Below are positions 54,815 to 64,000 of a stretch of 64,000 nt of DNA, in pieces. The position numbers and the translations under genes were made by a program. Positions within the stretch are counted from its first letter, which is position 1. Every line of letters begins with the position of its first letter. The stretch is from Beta vulgaris subsp. vulgaris. Taxonomy: Eukaryota > Streptophyta > Magnoliopsida > Caryophyllales > Amaranthaceae. The DNA is taken from NCBI RefSeq assembly GCF_026745355.1, contig NC_079207.1, forward strand, positions 30,471,007 through 30,535,006, in the 5' to 3' direction. The notes below the pieces were generated by a model, which saw only the letters and a list, made by a program, of their open reading frames with translations, had not been told where the DNA came from and ran no database searches.

Positions 54815-55149
54815 GACTTGGTAGTAATTTATCTTATGATGAACCTACTACTGGCTTGATGTTCAGTGTTCTAATGCGCTATCTGTGATGATGTTATAGT
54901 AGTGCCCTGATGTAATAGTGCTGCCATTTCTCTTTCTCCTCTTGGAGTTAGAAAATGCGCCAGCCCATCTCCCTTTCAATATATAATACAAACTAAACTT
55001 AACAAAAAAAAAAAAAAGAGAGAGGCTAACAAATACGACAGTTAATAAGCTCTTCAACATCGTCATCCTATTTCAATAGTCTTGATCTCCTTCGTGTTGT
55101 ACCATAAAAAATCCACATGTTATTTTTTTCCCTACACATGCCATTTTAG

Positions 55150-56853
55150 ACTTATTCCAGAGTGGAAAACTATTGAAGTAGGTAAATGCTACAACTCTAA
55201 GTTTGATTCCTAAGTGTGAACAACCTGTGGATGTCACACAATTTAGGCCAATAGCCTGTTGTAATATGTTGTATAAAATTATCTCTAATATGATATGTAG
55301 CAGATTAACTGAGGTTTTGCCTAGTCTGGTTAATCATTCAAAGTGCCCTTGTAAAAAATAGAGTTATTTTGCACAATATCTTTCTATGTCAAGACATCAT
55401 GGAGAGTTATAGGAGGAAGAGTGGCCCTACAAGGTGTACAATGAAGGTGGATTTAGGGAAAGCATATGATTCCATGAATTAGGAATTTATTAGGGAATTG
55501 TTGGTTGGTCTAGAGTTCCCTATAAAGTTCATTAACTGGGAGATAATGTGTGTCAATACTCCATCTTTCACATTGAGTATTAATGGCAGCTTATGTGGTT
55601 TTTTCCAAGGCAAAAAGGGCATCAGACAAGGTGACCCAATGTCACCACTTCTATTTGTCCTTGCCATGGAATACTTTTCCAGATTGATGAGTATAATGAG
55701 CAAGAAGGAGGGCTTTTCATTTCATCACAGATGTGCTTCTCTTCAAGTGAGCCATTTGATTTTTGAAGATGATTTGATGTTATTTTTTAAGGGAGAGGTG
55801 CAATTTGCTATCCTAATGAAGAGAACTATGAAAGCCTTCTCTGAAGTCTCTGGGTTGAATGCTAAGAGAAAGCTGCAGTATATTTTGGTAATGTCAAGGA
55901 GGAGATAGCTGAAAGAATATTGACTGCCACTTGTTTCCAAAGAGGTGAATTCCCTTTCAGATACCTAGGCATGCCAATCACGACTAGGAAGTTATAAAAA
56001 ACTGACTGTGATGTTATTGTGGATAAGATGCTCAAAAGAATACTATGCTGGAGCTCAAGACATCTATCATATGCAGCTAGAGTTACTCTTATTAACTCTA
56101 TATTGATCAGTTTACATACATTTTGGGCCCAAATTTTCATATTACCTAAGAATGTGATGTAGAGCATTCTTATGGGAAGGCAAGGAGTATTTACATAAAC
56201 CACCCCCTGTTGCTTGGATTAAAGTTTGCATGCCAAGAAAGAATGGAGGGCTGGGTATTAGAGATTGCTTGACTTGGAATATTGCAGCAATGGGCAAATA
56301 TGTATGGCAAATTGCACAAAAGGAAGATTTTTTATGGATAAAATGGGTGCATGTTGTTTACATCAAAGAGCAAAATTGGTGGGCTTATAGGCCACCTTAT
56401 GATGCCAGTTGGGGTTGGAGAAATATATGCAGAGTGAAGGATGTGGTTAAAGGAGGTTATGATGCTGAAAATAGGTGGTTGGATGGAACCAGGAAATATT
56501 CATCCAAGTCTGGATATAAATGGCTCAAAGGCCAGTTTGAATCAGTTCAATGGCATAACTGGGTTTGGGAAAATTTTAACATTCCCAAACACTCTATTAT
56601 TACCTGGATGGTTGCATTGGGGAAGTTCAAAATAATAGAAAAACTTGCTGCAGTAGGTGTGTGCTCAGATATTCAGTGCTTACTCTACTATAATGGAGAT
56701 GATGCTTGCTCTCACATATTTTTCAGATGTCCTTTTAGCAGCAGGGTATGTGCTGGGATTATGGTGTGGTTGAATTTGAAAGTAACTACAAATGAATATC
56801 TATATACTGGCTGGAAAAAATGGGTTTACAGAAGGGCTACTATTGTGCTCTAG
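55150..56853 (+). pseudogene. 5'-truncated LINE of a second family: RT and zf-RVT fragment
   Basis: From about 55430 the frame reads MKVDLGKAYDSMN, then stops. 55498-55908 has GIRQGDPMSPLLFVLAMEYF and LIFEDDLMLF (the usual Phe/Tyr-Ala-Asp-Asp is FEDD here, so Ala is lost). 56230-56853 has KNGGLGIRDCLTWN, QEFLWIKWVH-like repeats and the zinc-binding CSHIFFRCPFSSRV. Weaker similarity extends left to about 55170. Conserved residues differ from the neighbouring LINE, so it is a separate insertion. No endonuclease, RNase H or poly-A tail was found. Confidence 0.85.
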
Positions 56854-56859
56854 CAGCTA

Positions 56860-58520
56860 CTGTTTTTTTTCCCTACTATTTTTTTAATTAAATTGCATTG
56901 ATGGTAAAAATATTTTATTTGTTCTTATAATCAAATAATTTTGCAATTTTTTTTTTCATAATTATTCATTAAATTTGTATTCGCATTATCTATTTTTTTT
57001 TCCTCTACGTGTTAATCATGATTTTTTTAAGAAACACAATGACTGACGAAAGTGTGTAGGCTAATGATTATTTTCCACTGTATTCATCATATCTAGTTTT
57101 TATTTTTCGAAATTGCCTTCACGAATATTCATTCGATGAATTTTTTTTCCGCAATTCCTCACACACACAATACAAGTATAATCATATTTTCTTTCTCAAT
57201 TTGCTAATCACCAAGAATTGTATTTATATGATTTATCTTTTCTCAAGTGCTAATCACCAAGAATCATATTTGCATGAATTTTTTTCTGAATTTGTTGACC
57301 ACGACCATTGAATTCATATGATACATGTTGCAAAAGTTTTTTTTTTCTTTTCTTTTACTTTCTAAACTTGTGCAAATTTGTGATATTATTTTATAGCATG
57401 ATTTGTAAGTTGTCGGTCTTGGAAGAATATGGCCAAATTCATCCTTACATATGTAAATACTACCTTTGTTTCATATTATTTGCAACGATGTGACATAAAG
57501 TGTGAGTAGAAAACGTCTAATCAGTGTAAATAATATGAACCGAATGTAGTATTATAAGATAATATAAAAAGTAGAGGGGAAAATATTGTGTGATTATGTG
57601 AATTGTTTTTTTTATAATTTGAATCTTGATTCCAAAATGTTTCAAACCAAACAATAAGTAAACGCATTATTTTCATTCCACAACTGAGCCAAACACATGG
57701 TATTAGGAATCAAATTTCAATCTCATACCACCCTGGTTTGATTCCTGGTTCAAACCCATACCACCTTCTGAACCAAATGGGGCCATAATGTTTTTCAGTA
57801 TATTACAAGCTTAAAGAAACATACTATTTTTCAACAAATAACTCGAATTTTTCAACTTATTCACCATATACCTTAAATGCTTTCCAAATTCACTCTACCC
57901 ACGAATCTTTCAAAAGATGTGTTGAATGTCCTTAATTACTGATATAGTTGACGTCCTTTTAGTCAATTAACCTTCAACCGTCTTCTTCTATAGCTTCCTT
58001 CCTCCTCCTGACCTTCCCTCGCACCTTGTTTAGGAATTTCTTTTTACAAAAATGAATAATAACCTATTTAAGCAACACAAATAATGAAATAATTAAGAAA
58101 GTAATTCCAAGAAAACAATACAAAAAGTTTTACAAAAATATAAAAGTTCTACAACAATGAAAAAAGTTCCACAACAATACAAAACCAGCTAAACAAATAC
58201 AACAAATCGCTGAAAATAAATGGTTCATTTTTTCCTCAAGGCAAACTGTCATTTTTGTTATGCCCCAAAGCCTCCCATGCTCGCTTAACGCTACTTCCAT
58301 TCCATCATATAATCCTAGGTTACATTTAAAGATTAGTCATGTTGTATAAAAAGTGATTTAAAAATTAATAAAAGCATAACCTTATATGATTACATATTCA
58401 ATAGGAATAATAGTTTATCTAACATTCGTTTAGTTTGATGAGCTGTTATACTATGCCATAACTTATAACAAGCTTAAAGTAAGAGCATTCCACCAATAAC
58501 CATGATAACAATTAACAAGA
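56860..58520. other. AT-rich intergenic, no gene
   Basis: Poly-T runs and low-complexity sequence. TCACCAAGAAT...TATTT is repeated near 57210 and 57255. TTCTGAACCAAATGGGGCC at about 57765 looks like one Tourist-type MITE end. I see nothing else. Confidence 0.4.
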
Positions 58521-59099
58521 GTGACTAAAGACGGTCGCTTTTTTTTTTTGCTACTCAAAAGCAGGGGTAACATCAACATTTTACAACTTGACTTCATAAG
58601 CCGTCATATTCAGCAACAGGCTAATAATAGTAGCTTGTTGAAGCTCTTCAATAGCACTAGTGAATATTCTTTATTCACAAGGCAATTACATGGTGAATTC
58701 TTGGTGATATTAGTTTATGTGGTTGATATGCTAGTGACAGGGACTTCTTTACCTCAGATATAGGAAGTCAAGCATGGTCTAAATTATGCTTTCACTATAA
58801 AAGACTTAGGAGAGTTGAACTATCACTAGTAGAAAAAAGACGATTTGCATCACCCCATTTGCGTCGCATGAAAGGCAAAACTGCACAATAAAGTAATTTA
58901 CGTCGCACGTAAAGAGAAGTGTGACGCGTAACATGGGTACATAAGTACCAGATACGAGCTATATGCGTCGCACGTGCCTTAAGTGCGTTGCAAAAGATCA
59001 ATTTGCATCGCACCTCAATCAATGTGCGACGCAGCTACCCAGCCCAATTTGCATCGCACCGTATTCAACGTGCGATGCAGATACCAAGGCCCACTTCTT

Positions 59100-59690
<591 letters not shown>

Positions 59691-60362
59691 CAATTTCATT
59701 CTTGTATGTTAGATCTGAATATTTAAGTTTTTAATTTCGTTTTTTAATTTATTTTTTTAATTTTGTATAGATTATGGTTGATTGCTTTTGTTGATTTTGT
59801 TTTTCTGTTTTTATTAGTTGGTTGAATTCGTTTTTAGCGAACGAAGTTCATTCAAATTTGTATTCACACTTCAGATCTTGCTGGGCTTTATCCTTTATTA
59901 GTTTTGCTAAATTTTGTTTATGTATTATTTATAATTTTATGTATCACTGTTATTTATGCGTTTTCAGTTTTGCTGAATTTCCATTCGCGAATTTCAGTTT
60001 AAATGTATGCATTTTGTTATTTTTAGGATTTTGTTGTGTAGATTCAGATGACGTGAATTATTTTTTTTTTAACAAAAATTACCCCATTTGCGTCGAATGT
60101 AAGACTAAGTGCGACGCAAATGGGTCTGACTTGCTGGGCTATTGTGTTAATCTGCGTCGCATGTTGATGAATGTGTGACGCAGATGGATGATTTATGTCG
60201 CACCATGGGCTATGTGCGACACAAATCAGAGAGCCATCTGCGTCGCACCGCATACAACGTGCGACACAACAACTTAACAATTTGCGTCGTTTCAGCATAC
60301 GACGCAGATCAGTTTTAGCTCATCTGCGTCGAGACCCGTGCCATCGGACCCAGGTCCGATGC

Positions 60363-61643
60363 TGTAACAACCTGTATTTTTAAGCAGGTTTAATTAAAAG
60401 CTAACTAATTGATTTAACTTAATTATGATATTTTAGTATAACTTGAAGTATTTTGTCAAACAAAGTAAGTGTTTTAAAGAGAAAGGAAAAAAAAATATTT
60501 TTTGTTTCCTCTTTTACGTGGCTTAGTATGGAAAAGCCAACATTTTTCTTTGTTGTCAATCTTCTAGCTTCCTCCAAGGAAATAAAAACCCCAAACCCCA
60601 ACTCATTTTCTCTCTCTCACTCACTGCCCTCCTTCTTCCTCTGTTCTGTCCGTCAAATTCAGCAGCATACTCTCATTTTTTAGTCCTTATTCCTTCATCA
60701 AAGTTGTAGATCTCTTTGAGTTATTGAATTTAGACTCAAAAATCACTCGATTCGGAGTTCGGAGTTATGAGTTACGCCATTTGCAAGTTTGGTGTTATTG
60801 CTGAAATTCTGATGCGTTGCTGCTATTCGGTGTTGCTGTGTGAGTTATGAAATTACATTGATTAATATAAAGTATGTTTGATTTAGTTATTGGAATTGTT
60901 CGGAAACTAGAAATTATTCTAGAAATATGATTTGAGTATGATAATGGGAAAACGTTTTCGAAATGGTTTAGCTGGCTTAATTTATGAACTGAGATGAAGA
61001 GTGGACAAGGTACAGGTGGAGTAAAATGATTCGTATATGAGTTAAGACCAGATAAGGTCGAATATTATGTTAAGTTATGTTATAAGCCTGTACTTGCCAG
61101 CGATTTATGTAATGTGACTAAGCTATGCCAGCGATCGATATATTTAAAAGATGAATTATTTTCGAACCATTACCAAGTTGTTTCTGATATGAAAAATGTT
61201 TACGAACCAAAATCGTTTTGACGGGCTGAACTAAAGTTACTGAGTTTTTTCGCTCGTTTTAGATTTTTTTTGTTTTGTATTTTCGTCTGTAATTTGCAGG
61301 TGTATTTTTGGATTTCTGGATGAATCAAGAGAAAGAGTTTTCAGTTAAGAGATGGAAATTAAATTATATTCGGAGTTATTTTTAGAATATATAATTGTTG
61401 AATATTCAGTTCTTATATAATGTTTGAGTATTGTATTGTTCAGGGATTCGAGTAAGTATTATAAAATCAGGTATTGGTTTTGAGGATGATGTGTTGTGGG
61501 CCCTGACCGACAGGTCTAGGATCGCTTCATAGGTTTTATCTTGCTGCAAGATAATGAGTGTAGTTCGAAATTATTAAGTGTTAATTGAGTTTTATGAATG
61601 TTAAGTGTAATTAGTTAGCAGCTCGGAAGTGCGGGCTGTTACA
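60363..61643. mobile_element. Solo LTR (1,281 bp) nested in CACTA-3
   Basis: It starts TGTAACAACCTGTATTTTTA and ends GTGCGGGCTGTTACA, so it has TG...CA ends with a TGTAACA/TGTTACA inverted pair. Flanking 5-mers are GATGC (60358-60362) and GACGC (61644-61648), matching 4 of 5. The start resembles LTRs of plant Ty3 chromovirus-type elements. No internal region is present. Confidence 0.75.
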
Positions 61644-62274
61644 GACGCAAATAGGGGTCCAGGGTCCGACACAAATCGACCTTTTTCTACTAGTGTATTT
61701 TCTTGGTGTGGAAATTACAAGAACTCCTACTGGTTCTTTTACGTCTCAAAAGAAATATATAAAAGATATCCACATTTAATGGTAACTCTTCACTTAGTCA
61801 GTATCTTAAGGATACTATGGATTATGGTTTATAGATTTTAATGTTCATCCTTACAATGATTCTGACTGGAGTAGTTGTCAGCTCAGTAGCAGGTCTCTCA
61901 GTGCATATGCTGTGTTTATTGGGTCAAATCTGGTTTCATGGAAAACAAAATTAAGCTATAGTAAGCAAATTATCTACAGAGGCTGAATACATGAGTATGT
62001 CTAACACTGCTAGTGAATTGGTTTGGATTCATGGTCTCTTGAAAGATTTACCAGTTTCTATTCATCTTCCTATTGTTCTACATTGTGATAACACCTTTGT
62101 AGAACACTTGACTCATAATCCTATGTTTCATGAGAAAACAAAACACCTCAAGCGAGATATGCATTATGTAAGAGAGCAAGTTGCAGCTGGATTCCTCACA
62201 GCAACTCATATCTCCAATTCTTCTCGGTTAGGAGATGTCTTGACTAAGACTCTCCCTTCTAGTCAATATAATGT

Positions 62275-62470
62275 TATTTGTATATATGTATATATACATA
62301 TATACATATATATAATATATACATATATATAATATATACATATATACATTTATATACATTTATATACATATATATACATATATACATATATACATATATA
62401 CATATATACATATATACATATATATATATACATATATACATATCTACATATATATACATATATACATATA
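62275..62470. repeat. (TATACA)n-type microsatellite
   Basis: Imperfect TATATACATATATACA repeats follow the Copia RNase H. Ile/Tyr-rich ORFs across it are artefacts. It continues after the Stowaway element as TA repeats at about 62752-62828. Confidence 0.92.
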
Positions 62471-62751
62471 CTTCCTCCGTTTCAAAATAGATGATACATT
62501 GTCTATTTATGGGTGTTTCAAAATAGATGATACATTGTTTTTTTTTTCCTTATTGAGTAACTTTTGCCTTACACTTTTACCATTTTACTTAATTAATACA
62601 TGCGGTCCCCAACTTTTTCTTTCTCCCTCCTCTTCACATGGGACCACTAGAATTAATCTACCTCCCTTTATACTACTTAAACATACTTATGAAATTTTGC
62701 CTAGGAGTCCGTTTTAATCACAATGTACCATCTATTTTGAAACGGAGGAAG
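62471..62751. mobile_element. Stowaway MITE inserted in the TA microsatellite
   Basis: TIR CTTCCTCCGTTTCAAAATAG at both ends (right end reverse-complemented), flanked by TA. The left 35 bases, with TTTCAAAATAGATGATACAT, are duplicated in tandem. Confidence 0.9.
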
Positions 62752-62772
62752 TATATATATACACACACACAA

Positions 62773-62809
<37 letters not shown>

Positions 62810-62928
62810 ATATTATATATATATATTAGAGAATAACTAACTATATAAATATTGTTAGCTAGCTTAGAGTTGCTAAACACTTTACATTTATTCTTCTTGT
62901 AAGCTGATTTCTTCTACGTTCTCTCTCA

Positions 62929-63499
62929 CAATCCGTCTTGCATGGGCCCGGTTCACGCTAAAAATAGTGTGGACCAGGCCCAGGCACGTGACCGGTTAAG
63001 AAGTACTCACTTATACACTATATCAAAAATAGATACACTATATCAAAAATAGATACATTATATCAAAAATAGATACACTATATGATACATAGGTACACTA
63101 TATCAAAAATAGATACACTATATCATAACTACGTACACTATATCATATAGAGGTACACTATATCATAACTAGGTACACTATATCCTATAGGAACACTATA
63201 TCCTATAGGAACACTATATCATAACTAGGTACACTATATCCTATTGGAAAATATTTACTTAAACGCAATACAGAAACATACACTATATCAAGAATAGATA
63301 TACTATATTATATATAGGTAATACACTATATCATTTTAACATACACTATATCATTTTAACATACAATACATCATTTTAACATATACTATATCATTTTAAC
63401 ATACACTATATCATATCAATATACACTATCCTAAACTCACGTGATATAAATCGGTTGCACACTAATTAGTGTGCACCGGGTTCATATTAGTTTTTTTTA
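62929..63499. mobile_element. Minisatellite-cored element with 9-bp TSD, copy 2 (571 bp, inverted)
   Basis: Perfect 9-bp TSD TCTCTCTCA at 62920-62928 and 63500-63508. It is in reverse orientation relative to 45828-46571. Both ends match copy 1: CAATCCG at one end and ACTAATATGAACC (reverse-complemented) at the other, with the same hairpin blocks and CACGTG. The core array (about 63010-63430) has 20-bp units such as TACACTATATCAAAAATAGA and TACACTATATCATTTTAACA, fewer and more varied than in copy 1. Confidence 0.9.
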
Positions 63500-63508
63500 T
63501 CTCTCTCA

Positions 63509-64000
63509 ATAGCTGCATGATAAAACTCTCTAAACTTCTTTCTTCTACAATTTTTATAGATATATTAGTAGCAGCAAGTTGAGAAGACAGTTGGATGTCA
63601 AAAAAAAAAAAAAAAAAAAGAAAGTTGAGAAGACAGGAAACAAAGAAGAGTAACAGATATCGAGCACAGGAGGCATATCTTAATTTTTAGTTTTTAATTT
63701 AGTCTTTTTGTTTCTAGTGCAATCACTATCCTAATTTTGTAGATTATCATTGTTCATAGTTTGATTATTTGGGTTTTATTAGTTGCTTCATTCAATTAAA
63801 TAATGAACATTTTTTTTGTTTTTTTGAACATTGGCTACATCTAAACTAGTAGTAAACTTGAAAAAATTAAAACATAAAGGGGGGAAAGATGGGAGTATAT
63901 ATAGATTAGCAAGCTTGTAAGCATTGTCTACTGTACGATGAAGTTCGACCAGTAGGCAGCGTTGAAACAAGTCTTCCAGTAATCCTTGCCTTGGAGCATT
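63509..64000. other. Window end; possible Copia LTR remnant and unassigned frame
   Basis: Sequence around 62830-62920 continues after the inserted element at 63509 and may belong to the Copia 3' LTR. A 19-base poly-A tract lies at 63601-63619. At 64000-63908 on the minus strand two frames are open. One reads MLQGKDYWKTCFNAAYWSNF with a stop soon after, which could be the last codons of a gene extending beyond the window. I do not recognise it. Confidence 0.3.

Larger units (their letters stand above)
48600..55015 (+). mobile_element. L1-type LINE retrotransposon, near full length, decayed
   Basis: It is ordered as a 5' leader, an ORF1-like region, ORF2 with endonuclease, reverse transcriptase, zinc-binding and RNase H parts, a 3' untranslated region, and a poly-A tail (about 55001-55015). 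The start is approximate because no TSD could be matched around the tail and the 5' flank. All ORFs carry stops or shifts. Confidence 0.88.

Noticed and set aside
58521..58763. Stand-alone 80-codon gene
   Set aside because: It is the Copia reverse transcriptase interrupted by CACTA-3; the frame continues at 61696.
62274..62490. Tyr/Ile repeat ORFs on both strands
   Set aside because: Translation of the TATACA microsatellite.

Overview
This window is plant nuclear DNA, most likely from a eudicot with a TE-rich genome. Caryophyllales/Amaranthaceae is only a guess from the style of the repeats. Only one ordinary host gene can be supported: a two-exon class II LOB-domain (LBD) transcription factor on the minus strand, with exons 45346-45157 and 38463-37931. 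Almost everything else is transposable elements, many nested. Boundaries were read by eye from terminal motifs and target-site duplications (TSDs).

Left part (1-14465): a broken hAT transposase (1-1297) abuts a tangle of Ty3-type LTR sequence with a tRNA-Asp-type primer-binding site on the minus strand. A 0.7-kb LTR-associated segment occurs twice in inverted orientation (1330-1997 plus 7262-7306, and 9870-10577). The left copy is interrupted by a 5.26-kb CACTA element (CACTA-1, 1998-7261, TSD ACA). The right copy preserves the uninterrupted site. An LTR pair (8449-9807 and 12744-14465) follows.

Middle (14466-26263): two non-autonomous hAT elements with 8-bp TSDs (15278-16461; 17907-18552), a GC-rich foldback (18789-19013), a broken Ty3 gag (minus, about 21835-20090), and a plus-strand LTR with a TATA box and primer-binding site ending near 23405.

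26264-37262: an 11-kb CACTA element (CACTA-2, TSD TTA) of the same family as CACTA-1. It has a TNP2-type transposase gene (27699-30945), then a second gene combining an En/Spm-type Transposase_24-like region with a C-terminal ULP1-like (C48) cysteine protease domain (32394-36358). Both genes are broken. CACTA-1 is an internal-deletion derivative that lost about 6.1 kb but keeps a better-preserved ULP1-like part.

37263-48600: the LBD gene. Its 6.7-kb intron holds a hAT MITE, two Stowaway MITEs and three small Helitron-like elements, one carrying a tRNA-like fossil. Upstream of the gene are an unusual minisatellite-cored element with 9-bp TSDs (45828-46571) and a Tourist-like MITE (47605-47908).

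48600-56860: a nearly full-length but decayed plant L1 LINE (two ORFs, RNase H, poly-A tail), followed by a truncated LINE of a different family.

58521-64000: a decayed Copia polyprotein split by a third CACTA element (58824-61695, TSD TAT), which itself carries a 1.28-kb solo LTR (60363-61643). Then come TA-rich microsatellites, a Stowaway MITE and a second, inverted copy of the 9-bp-TSD minisatellite element (62929-63499). That two-copy element is the best candidate for something not well described.
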